In this document: positions 1 through 7,414 of the stretch, one piece after another | Position numbering within the stretch: position 1 is the stretch's first letter | Layout of the letters: each line of letters opens with the position of its first letter | Source of the DNA: Granulicella sp. UBA5172 | GTDB lineage: Bacteria; Acidobacteriota; Terriglobia; Terriglobales; Acidobacteriaceae | Length of the DNA stretch: 15,166 nucleotides | NCBI GenBank assembly: GCA_002413385.1 | Contig: DHWW01000302.1 | Coordinates: forward strand, 5,054 to 20,219 | Direction: 5' to 3' | Made by a program: the position numbers and the translations under genes | The notes under the pieces: generated by a model | Database searches by the model: none | Told to the model about the DNA's origin: nothing | Seen by the model: the letters and a program-made list of their open reading frames with translations, nothing else

Positions 1-150
1 CGAGAACTTCTCTGCCGATGACGAGTCTGCAGCCCCAGGGAAACCGCTGTTGGCGTAGTAGAGAAGTGGCAGCAAAATGAACCACGTTCGCACGAGCTTG
101 CCGGTCGCAGCCGGTTGTTCTGTGGCTGCAACGTCAGCGAGCGCCAGCAT
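1..150 (-). CDS. N-terminal part of a membrane protein, possibly EPS polymerase/O-antigen ligase (runs off the left edge)
   Basis: Fifty codons are open on the minus strand from the ATG at 150 to the window edge. The first 20 or so residues are polar; a hydrophobic stretch (WFILLPLLYYANSGF, about residues 23-37) follows and looks like a first membrane segment. The start is supported by AGGAG at 159-163, 8 bases upstream. An in-frame ATG at 168 lies upstream of that ribosome binding site and is less likely. The gene starts 39 bases after the stop of the glycoside hydrolase and is probably co-transcribed with it. In a Wzx/Wzy locus a membrane protein of this kind would most likely be the polymerase or ligase, but that is inference from position; the visible residues carry no diagnostic motif. 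Confidence 0.55.
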   Translation of the reverse strand, partial: MLALADVAATEQPAATGKLVRTWFILLPLLYYANSGFPGAADSSSAEKFS

Positions 151-158
151 GATCTGCT

Positions 159-163
159 CTCCT
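159..163 (-). promoter_or_regulatory. Ribosome binding site of the left-edge membrane protein
   Basis: AGGAG on the minus strand, 8 bases before the ATG at 150. It decides between two in-frame ATG codons (150 and 168). Confidence 0.5.
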
Positions 164-189
164 CGCATGACGACTCTCTCGTCTCAGCT

Positions 190-1347
190 TCATTGACCTT
201 TGGCCCCCCACGCGCTCGATACCGGCCTCGAACCAGATAGCGTGCGCAGTGCCGCCTCAACAGCCTCCATTGCCGGCTTCGGACGGAGTGAATCGTCCAA
301 TAGTCCCGGGCGGTGCGGCTTCCCATCCGCACGATGAAACTTGGCCGGTTGCATCGAATTCAGCCAGTCCCACCGGTCGCTCGGTGTCCAGAAAATGATT
401 CGATCGGTCTTGCCAGCGGGTACCACCTGGGTAAGGTAGTCGTAGTAGCACTTGGCGACCACGCGGTCCCTCTCCTGTTCCCCACCCTGCACATCGCTGT
501 CGTCCACATCCAGTTCTGTGATGAGAACCTGTAGACCCAGACCGCGAACTCTCTTGAGGAACTCGAGAAACGCCGCCCCTCCAAACGGAGCGGATCCATC
601 CAGATGGGATTCAATCCCGATCGCCTGAACGGGCACTCCGCGTTTGAGTAATTGCTCCAGCAGCGTGAGAGTCAACTCGCGCGTTCGTTCAAACTCCGGC
701 CGGTCTTGCTCCACGTAATAGCAATTTAAAACGCGCAACGTCTCGGGATCGGCAGCCCTCGTCGCGTGAAATGCGATGTCAAGATACTGTGGCCCGAGCA
801 TGTTCACCCATACGCCCGGATAGAGACCGTCTGCACGCTTGCTCCAATGCACCACTGGTTCGTTGACAACGTCCCACGACTCGATCTGCCCGCGATAACG
901 CCCCACCACCGTCATGATGTGGTCCGTTAGTTGCTGTGCTGCGTTCTGCCGCGTGAGCACAGATGGAAACCACGCAGGATTTGCGTTCGGACTGTTCCAG
1001 CAAAGATTGTGGCCATGCACCAACATCCCATGGCTCTGACAGAACTTGACCATCCAATCAGCGTCGTCGAATGTATATGAGTCTGGGGTCGGATGCAGCC
1101 GTGGCCACTTCAGCTCGTTGCCCGGGGTCAGCAGATTGAAGTTAAGCGCAACAAATTGCGCGAACTCCGCGACCTGAAGATCTGCCCTTTCGCTTTGTAC
1201 TCCCAGTTTCACATTGGATTGAGCAGCCAATCCCTTGAGCGAGCTCGACGCTCTATCATCTGAAAGCATGCACGCCCTCAGTGGTTGCGAGAGCAGCAGT
1301 CCGGACCCAAGCCCTAGTGCATCGATCAACATTTCTCTTCGAGTCAT
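190..1347 (-). CDS. GH10 family glycoside hydrolase (endo-1,4-beta-xylanase type), exported
   Basis: A 385-residue glycoside hydrolase family 10 protein, which would cleave beta-1,4-xylan or a similar beta-linked backbone by a retaining mechanism outside the cytoplasm. Family landmarks appear in order: TPGNELKW (74-81), HGHNLCW (111-117), WDVVNEP (158-164) with the expected acid/base Glu163, IGIESHL (243-249), and LITELD (275-280) with the expected nucleophile Glu278. IGIESHL has Glu where the family usually has Gln. The start at 1347 is chosen because GGAGG lies just upstream; the ATG at 1395 lacks support. The leader begins MTRREMLIDALGLGSGLLL, a twin-arginine-like pattern followed by a hydrophobic stretch. 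LRAC at 23-26 loosely resembles a lipobox, but the Arg is unusual. The gene sits inside a polysaccharide locus, so its substrate may be the strain's own polymer rather than plant xylan. Confidence 0.9.
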   Translation of the reverse strand: MTRREMLIDALGLGSGLLLSQPLRACMLSDDRASSSLKGLAAQSNVKLGVQSERADLQVAEFAQFVALNFNLLTPGNELKWPRLHPTPDSYTFDDADWMVKFCQSHGMLVHGHNLCWNSPNANPAWFPSVLTRQNAAQQLTDHIMTVVGRYRGQIESWDVVNEPVVHWSKRADGLYPGVWVNMLGPQYLDIAFHATRAADPETLRVLNCYYVEQDRPEFERTRELTLTLLEQLLKRGVPVQAIGIESHLDGSAPFGGAAFLEFLKRVRGLGLQVLITELDVDDSDVQGGEQERDRVVAKCYYDYLTQVVPAGKTDRIIFWTPSDRWDWLNSMQPAKFHRADGKPHRPGLLDDSLRPKPAMEAVEAALRTLSGSRPVSSAWGAKGQ

Positions 1348-1394
1348 GCACCCTCCAGGCGGCCAGCGCATCGAAAAATTCTGCCAGTGTTCCA

Positions 1395-1640
1395 TTACTC
1401 TCGCAGGAATTCACTGCCTCGATCGAAACCTACTGCACCAACAATAACAGCGGAAGGCTCTGAGATTTCATCTTCCTGCTCCTCGCCGCTAGTGCGCCTG
1501 AATCTCTCTCGCATAGCCTCGGTCGGCTTCTCGACAAAAATGTGAACGAGACAGGCAAGTAGAAATGCAACAGCAGCCTCACCATGCTGCCCGATCATTT
1601 GGATGTATCGCTGCGTACAACGCCGTCAGAGGTAAATCCA
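1395..1640 (-). pseudogene. Probable C-terminal remnant of an acyltransferase 3-type membrane protein
   Basis: On the minus strand the residues EAAVAFLLACLVHIFVEKP, followed by TEAMRERFRR, look like the end of acyltransferase family 3 (OafA/YrhL-like) proteins. These finish with a last membrane helix, a short E-x-P motif and a basic tail. The open frame continues to the TAA at 1395-1397 after a polar tail of about 35 residues. Upstream the frame closes with a TGA about 27 bases before the Met at 1598, and no body of an acyltransferase is seen; the region beyond 1751 is a glycosyltransferase on the other strand. If real, this is the stump of an O-acetyltransferase that once decorated the polymer and was cut off by rearrangement. 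A chance open frame cannot be excluded. Confidence 0.4.
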
Positions 1641-1750
1641 CCCAATGGCCCGGGTCGCCGTGCTACGATGGGGTTCCCTGAATCAGCCGCACAATAAAGA
1701 CACGCACGCCCACCCAAGAGTGTCATGCACTCTGATTCTTGAGCCAGTTT

Positions 1751-2734
1751 ATGATGTCGAAGTCCGTAAGTGTAATCATTCCGGCGTTCAACGTTGCGAG
1801 CTGTATAAGCACGGCGATTCACTCCGCACTTTCTCAGTCGCTTGCACCTCTCGAGATTATTGTCGTAGACGATGCTTCGACAGATGACACAGCTTCCATA
1901 GTCGCCGATATCGCCAGAGATCACAGGACCGTCCGTCTTATTCAGATGCCATTGAATCGAGGAGCTGCGGCTGCACGTAACGTTGGTCTGGAGAATTGCT
2001 CCTCGGACTGGATCGCAATCCTGGATTCCGACGATCGCTACCTTCCGCAGCGTTTGGCGTACCTAGTGGCTGCAGCGGAAGAAGCGGGACTCGACCTCGC
2101 CGCAGACAACTTCTATAACTACGATGCTTTCGCGGACCAGATCGTGGGCGTCGCAGTTCCGCCCGAAATGATTGGAACCTGCTTACCTTTGGATCGTTAC
2201 GATTTCGTTCGCAATTGCATGACGAACATGGCTGGCGCAGTGGACCTTGGCTTACTTAAGCCCATCCTGCGCCGCAGTTTTGTGGAGCAACTTGGCTTAC
2301 GCTACCGCGAGGATATTCGCCACGGAGAGGACTTTATCTTCTACTTGACGGCCCTTGTGCATCGAGCAAAGCTAGCCGTATTTCCAGAAGCTCACTATGT
2401 GTATACCCAGCGGCTAGGAAGTGTCAGTGGCAAGCATTCCGCGCTGACCAGAACAAGAGTCGATCTGTCAGAGGTAGAAACAGCGAGCAGAAAAATCGCC
2501 GTGTCCCAATTGACGGATAACGATCCACAGCTTGCCCACCTCTTGAATCTACGCGCAGATCGCATGCGTGCCGCAAAGAAGTTTTTTGCTTTCCGGACCG
2601 CCGTGACCGAGGGGCATTGGATACAGGCTGCTCACCATGCGTTTGCAGATAAGGAAGTAAGAAGTTGTGCTTCACAAGCCCTCGAACACAAGTTCAAGAA
2701 ACGCTGGCGCAGTTTCCTCGACGCAAGTCGATAA
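1751..2734 (+). CDS. GT2 family glycosyltransferase
   Basis: A 327-residue cytoplasmic, inverting GT-A glycosyltransferase of family 2, which would add one sugar from a nucleotide-sugar donor to the lipid-linked repeat unit. Visible features are the opening strand SVSVIIPAFN (5-14), IIVVDDASTDD (36-46) for nucleotide binding, NRGAAAARNVGL (69-80), and the metal-binding region AILDSDDRYLP (89-99). The C-terminal third is variable, as usual for acceptor-binding parts. The start is uncertain: ATGs at 1751 and 1754 and a TTG at 1739 are all in frame and none has a good ribosome binding site. The first ATG is used. The stop lies 27 bases before the flippase gene, so the two are probably co-transcribed. 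Donor and acceptor cannot be read from the sequence. Confidence 0.88.
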   Translation: MMSKSVSVIIPAFNVASCISTAIHSALSQSLAPLEIIVVDDASTDDTASIVADIARDHRTVRLIQMPLNRGAAAARNVGLENCSSDWIAILDSDDRYLPQRLAYLVAAAEEAGLDLAADNFYNYDAFADQIVGVAVPPEMIGTCLPLDRYDFVRNCMTNMAGAVDLGLLKPILRRSFVEQLGLRYREDIRHGEDFIFYLTALVHRAKLAVFPEAHYVYTQRLGSVSGKHSALTRTRVDLSEVETASRKIAVSQLTDNDPQLAHLLNLRADRMRAAKKFFAFRTAVTEGHWIQAAHHAFADKEVRSCASQALEHKFKKRWRSFLDASR

Positions 2735-2746
2735 TCAAGCTACATC

Positions 2747-2752
2747 AAGGAG
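2747..2752 (+). promoter_or_regulatory. Ribosome binding site for the TTG start of the flippase gene
   Basis: AAGGAG, 9 bases before the TTG at 2762. It is the only good match nearby and supports the unusual start codon. Confidence 0.55.
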
Positions 2753-2761
2753 ATCGACAGC

Positions 2762-4039
2762 TTGCAAATATTATCGCGGCTAACAAAGAGCGGCTTGGCC
2801 AGAGATACGATGCATCTTTCGATAGGCCAGGGACTGCGACTCCTAATCCAAGCCACTTATTTCGTCCTGATTGCCCGGTCTCTAGGCCCAACAGCTTATG
2901 GAGCCTTCGCATCGGTAGTCGCCCTTGTTTCGGTCCTGGGGCCGTTTTCGGGCATGGGAACCACGAATTTGTTTATAAGGGATGTGCGTTCCGGGAAGCG
3001 CGAGGCCGTCATCTGCTGGGGTAACGGCCTCCTTATTACGGTCGTATCCGGATCACTGCTGACAGTTCTCGTTTTAGTTGTGAACAACCTCCTTCATTTG
3101 AAGACAAGCTCCTTCATTGTGCTAGTGGTCTGTATTTCGGATCTAATTTTCATGAAGATCACGGAACTCGCTGCATTCGGGTTTGCGGCAAGCAATCGGA
3201 TGAAAGATACGTCAATTCAGAGCGTTGTAGTAAGCCTGCTACGCTTGCTTGCGATAGGCATCTTAGTCTTGACCGTTCATCCCGTATCTCTTTCGGAGTG
3301 GGTATGGGCCTATCTGGTGAGCGGCATACTGGGAACTGGGTATGCCGTCTTTCGGGGAACTGCTTTGTGGGGGCGTCCGAAACTCCAATTGAGTTCACTG
3401 CGAGAGGATCTTTCAGAGGGACTGTTCTTCAGCATCAGTACCTCCGCAACAAGCATCTACAACGATGTCGATAAGATCATGCTCGGGCGCCTCTCCGATT
3501 TTGTCTCGACCGGAATTTATAGCGCAGCCTACCGCCTTATTGACGTAAGCATGACGCCTGTCCGCTCCCTCGTTTCAGCAGCCTATCCAGTTTTCTTCAA
3601 GAAGGGTGTAGGTGGAATAGCTGCTACGTATCCCTACGCGAAGTCACTTATTTTCAAGGCATCGATGTATGGTACGGCTATTTCCGCCTCCTTATGGATA
3701 TGCGCACCGATACTACCTTTAGTCTTAGGAAGGCAATACATCCTGGCCGTACCCGCGCTTCGTCTTCTAGCGCCGATTCCCCTTCTGAGGTGCTTTCATG
3801 TTTTTCTGGCGGATTCATTATCTGGGGCCGGGTTTCAGCGCACCCGAACAGCCATTCAGGTGGGCGTAGGGTTGATTAATGTTGTAGCGAACCTGTTTAT
3901 ACTCCCACGTTTTTCCTGGCGGGGTGCGGCTTGGACGAGCGTAGCTTGCGACGGATTGTTGGTAGTGGTCTTCTGGGGTGTCTCCGATTACTTATTCCGA
4001 AAACAGACGTCGCGGCTCGGAGAGGTGACGCCGGCCTAG
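2762..4039 (+). CDS. Wzx-like polysaccharide repeat-unit flippase (MOP superfamily)
   Basis: A 425-residue, strongly hydrophobic protein with about 12 predicted membrane segments by eye, matching the length and layout of Wzx/RfbX flippases. The N-terminus has the family-typical run GLARDTMHLSIGQGLRLL, then ARSLGPTAYGAFASVVAL (about 39-56), which matches the conserved (A)RxLGPxxYG motif after the first helix. It would move undecaprenyl-linked repeat units across the inner membrane. The start is a TTG, preferred because AAGGAG at 2747-2752 sits 9 bases upstream. It follows the GT2 gene by 27 bases and precedes a putative rhamnosyltransferase, so the three form one transcription block. Confidence 0.88.
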   Translation: MQILSRLTKSGLARDTMHLSIGQGLRLLIQATYFVLIARSLGPTAYGAFASVVALVSVLGPFSGMGTTNLFIRDVRSGKREAVICWGNGLLITVVSGSLLTVLVLVVNNLLHLKTSSFIVLVVCISDLIFMKITELAAFGFAASNRMKDTSIQSVVVSLLRLLAIGILVLTVHPVSLSEWVWAYLVSGILGTGYAVFRGTALWGRPKLQLSSLREDLSEGLFFSISTSATSIYNDVDKIMLGRLSDFVSTGIYSAAYRLIDVSMTPVRSLVSAAYPVFFKKGVGGIAATYPYAKSLIFKASMYGTAISASLWICAPILPLVLGRQYILAVPALRLLAPIPLLRCFHVFLADSLSGAGFQRTRTAIQVGVGLINVVANLFILPRFSWRGAAWTSVACDGLLVVVFWGVSDYLFRKQTSRLGEVTPA

Positions 4040-4045
4040 CCGGGC
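4030..4045 (+). terminator. Small GC-rich hairpin over the flippase stop codon (weak terminator candidate)
   Basis: CCGGC (4031-4035) pairs with GCCGG (4039-4043) around a CTA loop. The TAG stop spans the loop and the right arm. The downstream stretch (TTAATTTAG) is T-rich but not a clean U tract, so this may only weaken read-through into the next gene. Confidence 0.2.
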
Positions 4046-4079
4046 AGTTAATTTAGTTGAGTAATGCAAATGTAAGGCT

Positions 4080-4925
4080 TTGGATAATCTAAGGAGGAGC
4101 TTGTCGAGGTCCCAGGATTTTACGCACCTCATCCTAACCCGCTTCAATACAGCCATTGGGTTCGCCCCTTCAGCAAAGGGGCTTGATGAGGAATGGCTTG
4201 AAGCAAGACTGCTTCTGTTCGAACGCTACTGCCTCCCTTCTGTTGCTCTTCAAAGGGGCGCGACCTTCAGATGGCTTGTCTTTTGCGACGCCGCGAGTCC
4301 CCAATGGTTCAAAGAGAGAATGTCTTCCTATGGCCCGTTAGTTTCGCCGTTATATATCGACGGGCCTGCTACCGATGAGGTGATAGCGCGGTCCGTCGCC
4401 GCTACGGGACTGGTTTCGAGCCCGTACCTTATAACAACGAGACTCGACAATGATGATGCGATCGGAAAAGATCATCTAAGACTTGTTCAACTGGAGTTCA
4501 AGCGACAGGATCGCGAGTTTCTTTTATTTCCGTTCGGGCTGCAATTCTATCGAGGGCGACTCTATAACTGTTATTGGAAATCGAATCCTTTTCTTTCATT
4601 GGTGGAAAGAGTTAAAGGAGAGGGCCCCTTTACGACGGTAATGTGCGTTGAACATAATCGTGTCAGAACGGCTGGCAAGGTGCGCAGTATTATCTCCGCG
4701 CCGCAATGGCTGCAAGTGATTCATGGATCCAACCTACTGAATACACTTCGTGGGTGGCCGCGAGTCTCTGGTCGCGCACCATCCGCGTTCAGTATCCCGT
4801 TGCCGAACGAAGGAGCCGACACCATAGCAACTCAGCTTAGGTATTTAGCTGCCGCCTTCTTTACACGAGGACGGAGACTCTGGGACAAGATCGTTAAAGC
4901 GGTCAGGCGCCGCTCCATAAAGTGA
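4080..4925 (+). CDS. Putative rhamnosyltransferase-like glycosyltransferase (PF11316 type)
   Basis: A 281-residue protein resembling the putative rhamnosyl transferase family PF11316. Matching landmarks are HLILTRFN (16-23), WLEARLLLFERYCLPSVALQ (39-58), FRWLVFCDAASP (63-74) and LITTRLDNDD (117-126), where LDNDD is the likely metal/nucleotide-sugar-binding acidic motif. The tail after about residue 245 is basic. It has no membrane segments, so it is probably cytoplasmic and adds a sugar to the growing repeat unit; the name of the sugar is only a family label. The start is unclear: the TTG at 4080 is the outermost, but AAGGAGG at 4091-4097 lies inside and would favour the TTG at 4101, though only 3 bases separate them. 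It begins 40 bases after the flippase gene and ends 48 bases from the convergent GT4 gene. Confidence 0.82.
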   Translation: MDNLRRSLSRSQDFTHLILTRFNTAIGFAPSAKGLDEEWLEARLLLFERYCLPSVALQRGATFRWLVFCDAASPQWFKERMSSYGPLVSPLYIDGPATDEVIARSVAATGLVSSPYLITTRLDNDDAIGKDHLRLVQLEFKRQDREFLLFPFGLQFYRGRLYNCYWKSNPFLSLVERVKGEGPFTTVMCVEHNRVRTAGKVRSIISAPQWLQVIHGSNLLNTLRGWPRVSGRAPSAFSIPLPNEGADTIATQLRYLAAAFFTRGRRLWDKIVKAVRRRSIK

Positions 4926-4973
4926 TTGCGTTCTCCGGCTATATTCGTCAAATGTCGGCGGCCACTGGTCACC

Positions 4974-6140
4974 TTACTTGCAGCCGGTTCCAGGAGCGCA
5001 TGCCGCAGCATAGATATCTTCAAGTATTCGTGTCTGACTTTCGAGAGAGTATTTCTCGCGGACGCGCGCGGAGCCTCGCGCGCTGAAGCTGCTCCACAAC
5101 GTCGCATCGCGGAGCAGCCGAATCATAGCCGCAGCAAGCGCATGGGTATCTCGTTCCGGCACAAGCAGTCCTGTGCGTCCATCTTCTACGGCTTCCGGGA
5201 TTCCTCCGTGACTGAAACTCACAACAGGAGTCCCCATCGCCTGCGCCTCGGCAAAGACCATACCGAATCCCTCGCTGTCTCCGTTGTCAGCTCGCAGGCT
5301 TGGGACGCAGAATATGGAAGCGCGTGACATGCAGTCCCGCACCGCGGAGGTTGGGAGCGCTCCCAGGAAACGCACAGGGATATTGAGTTGACTCGCTTGC
5401 GCTTGCAGCCCCCCGCGCAGGGGACCGTCCCCAATAACGGTGAGAGCCGTACCTGGGAGAGCTCTGTTAACTTCGGCCATGGCATCAAGTAGAAACTGAC
5501 ATCCCTTTTTCTGAACAAGACGACCTACAAAGAGGACGCTTCCATCGCGAGGCACGTCCGACCGTGAAAAGTGATTGCAGTTCACGCCGGTGTAATGTAC
5601 GCGCAGTTTATTTCGGGGAAAGCCCATCTCAATTGCCGTTTCTCGAATGAATTCCGAAACACATAAGAAGGTGTGCGCACTTTCCCAAAGTTGGCGACGT
5701 AGGAGTAAATATAAAAGGCCGGACATGCTTGTTCGTAGGCTGTTGTCGCTACTTGTAATGTCGTAGCCGTGAAGAGAGACGATAAGAGGAATGTTCAGGT
5801 GTTTAGCCAGAGGCAAGGCGGCTACGCCATCCAGTGCAAAATGCGCATGAACCAGCGATGGCCGGACCTCTTCGATCTGGGCCTTGAAGGCGGGGCTATA
5901 GCCGCTTACTTGGTAGAGTAGTGTTCTCAGTAAGGACAACCGCGCTCCCGGCGATGCGAGCAAAATGCTCCGGGCTGAATGGGGCAGACCCGATCGTACT
6001 TGCTTGAGACCAGCATAGACCGGCTCAAAGCGGCGAAGAGCCTCTGCTTGTTCTCGAATGAACGTCTCGCTCACGGGCAGGAGGACAGATCGAAAGATCA
6101 CAACACGAGGGCAGCTGCCATAGGGAGGAGACTCGTTCAT
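4974..6140 (-). CDS. GT4 family glycosyltransferase
   Basis: A 388-residue GT-B, retaining glycosyltransferase of family 4, expected to work on the lipid-linked repeat unit at the cytoplasmic face. Features in order are an N-terminal acceptor-side domain with ETFIREQ (25-31), LVHAHFALDGVAALP (97-111) and VSLHGYDITSS (121-131); the inter-domain VLFVGRLVQKKG (202-213); and the donor-site block EGFGMVFAEAQAMGTPVV (290-307) holding the classic E-x7-E pair, Glu290 and Glu298. The layout resembles colanic-acid/WcaC-type enzymes. The start at 6140 is one base after the stop of the upstream GT2 gene (TAA, T, ATG), a typical coupling arrangement. An in-frame ATG at 6239 would instead overlap the GT2 gene by about 100 bases. 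Confidence 0.9.
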   Translation of the reverse strand: MNESPPYGSCPRVVIFRSVLLPVSETFIREQAEALRRFEPVYAGLKQVRSGLPHSARSILLASPGARLSLLRTLLYQVSGYSPAFKAQIEEVRPSLVHAHFALDGVAALPLAKHLNIPLIVSLHGYDITSSDNSLRTSMSGLLYLLLRRQLWESAHTFLCVSEFIRETAIEMGFPRNKLRVHYTGVNCNHFSRSDVPRDGSVLFVGRLVQKKGCQFLLDAMAEVNRALPGTALTVIGDGPLRGGLQAQASQLNIPVRFLGALPTSAVRDCMSRASIFCVPSLRADNGDSEGFGMVFAEAQAMGTPVVSFSHGGIPEAVEDGRTGLLVPERDTHALAAAMIRLLRDATLWSSFSARGSARVREKYSLESQTRILEDIYAAACAPGTGCK

Positions 6141-6141
6141 A

Positions 6142-7104
6142 TTACGAGACTCGATCTGTCGTTTGACCAGGTAGTGTCCTGGATTTCGCGAAAAAAAGTC
6201 TGTCACGAAGTTGCTTTCGATGCTTCGGTGAAAGGACATACGCCCCGCATAGGAGCGTGACGAGATAGGGCGTAGCGGATCCTACAATCACGGCCTCCTT
6301 CAATAGGGTTGCAAATCCCTTCCAGCCAGCACCATCCTCTACCGCCCGACCTACGCACGTCCCCAGGATGAATCGAGAATAAGCTCGTCTGCTCAATAAA
6401 TGTCGTCGACGTCTGCCCCACTCCAGACGCGCCTGCCAATTCAGCGCACTGGTTATGCTCGTGCGCCCAGTCGGCATGTGGTAGACAGAAAGAGGTTCAT
6501 CGATTACCACCAACTTAAATGCTTCATCCTGGCTTACACGAAGAAACCAATCTATATCCTGGAAAAATGGGAGGCTACTGTCGAAAGGCACGCGCAGATA
6601 AAGCTTCTTTGAGCACAAAAATGTGGACGTCTGGAAATAACATAGATAGTCGAACATGAACTCAGAGATAGGCTCACCCTCTTTTGGCAATCGACGTGGA
6701 CGCACGACATCCGCTGAACCTGGTGCATGACAGATGTAACGCGACGTCACAAGCATTCCATCGTTCTCGCCCGACTGGACAGGCGCTAATTGCCGCTCCA
6801 GCTTATTTGGCAACCACTCGTCATCGTCATCCAGAAGAGCTATCCACCGGCCATTTGCCGACCGCACCCCTATGTTGCGGGCTTCGGATCCTCCCACCTT
6901 CTCAGACAATTCAAGATATCTTAGTCTCGGTTCATGGATCTGTTCGATCGCATCCTTTGACGCAGGATCAAACCCGTCAATGACGACAACTATCTCAAAG
7001 TTGTCGAATGTCTGCCGGCGCACGCTTTCGATGGCGCGTATAAGGAACACAGGGCGATTGAATGTTGGGATGACGACCGTAACCGTTGGCACCTGTTGAT
7101 CCAA
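6142..7104 (-). CDS. GT2 family glycosyltransferase
   Basis: A 320-residue inverting GT-A glycosyltransferase. It opens with the usual first strand TVTVVIPTFNRPVFLIRAI (7-25), then FEIVVVIDGFDPASKD (36-51), where VIDGF replaces the commoner VDDGS, then GGSEARNIGV (71-80) and the acidic metal-site block ALLDDDDEWLP (89-99). A hydrophobic stretch near the C-terminus may touch the membrane. The start is set at a TTG (7104) because GAGGAG (AGGAG at 7111-7115) precedes it by 6 bases and the product then begins directly at the domain edge. A GTG at 7203 would add 33 residues with no ribosome binding site. The next gene (GT4) follows after one base, so the two are coupled. The pair is divergent from the kinase/export genes. 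Confidence 0.87.
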   Translation of the reverse strand: MDQQVPTVTVVIPTFNRPVFLIRAIESVRRQTFDNFEIVVVIDGFDPASKDAIEQIHEPRLRYLELSEKVGGSEARNIGVRSANGRWIALLDDDDEWLPNKLERQLAPVQSGENDGMLVTSRYICHAPGSADVVRPRRLPKEGEPISEFMFDYLCYFQTSTFLCSKKLYLRVPFDSSLPFFQDIDWFLRVSQDEAFKLVVIDEPLSVYHMPTGRTSITSALNWQARLEWGRRRRHLLSRRAYSRFILGTCVGRAVEDGAGWKGFATLLKEAVIVGSATPYLVTLLCGAYVLSPKHRKQLRDRLFFAKSRTLPGQTTDRVS

Positions 7105-7414
7105 TACGTACTCCTCACCGTTTCTGGAGTTTACGGTAATCCTTAAGTAGACGCGAGGATCAGCATTTATTTGAAAGGGTTCAGCGCAAAAGCCTTTGTT
7201 CACTTAGGCAAGCCATTGGGCCTCGTGCCAAAACTACAGCGACGCAACAAATGCTATACAGCCTTGATGATACGCCATACACTATGTGAAAAGTATCAAT
7301 AGTAATACTGCTCACTCTCAACAGCCGTCAATCAACCCATGCGTCTCAAAATGACGACGTTTTCAGTACTCTGCAATCGTTCTGCGTCTGTCATTCTCGT
7401 CTTCAAGAAAGAAC
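7105..7414. promoter_or_regulatory. Divergent intergenic region with presumed promoters for both EPS transcription units
   Basis: About 310 bases, more AT-rich than the flanking genes, separate the minus-strand glycosyltransferases from the plus-strand kinase/export genes, so at least two promoters should lie here. A short dyad, AGTAT (7292-7296) and ATACT (7305-7309), sits in its AT-rich middle and could be an operator. TTGATG at 7264 is a possible -35 on the plus strand, but I see no well-spaced -10 partner. No convincing sigma-70 pair was found on either strand. Confidence 0.35.
7111..7115 (-). promoter_or_regulatory. Ribosome binding site deciding a TTG start for the GT2 gene
   Basis: AGGAG (reading GGTGAGGAG upstream) lies 6 bases before the TTG at 7104, placing the start 99 bases inside the longest open frame. 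Confidence 0.5.

Noticed and set aside
1717-1733. Perfect 6-bp hairpin (AGAGTG, loop TCATG, CACTCT) upstream of the first GT2 gene
   Set aside because: No T tract on either strand, so not a terminator; short enough to arise by chance. Its sharing of the CACTCT/AGAGTG stem with the hairpin at 10659-10678 seems coincidental.
1595-1924. Minus-strand open frame of 109 residues overlapping the first GT2 gene
   Set aside because: It overlaps the clearly recognisable GT2 start region on the other strand and has no motif.
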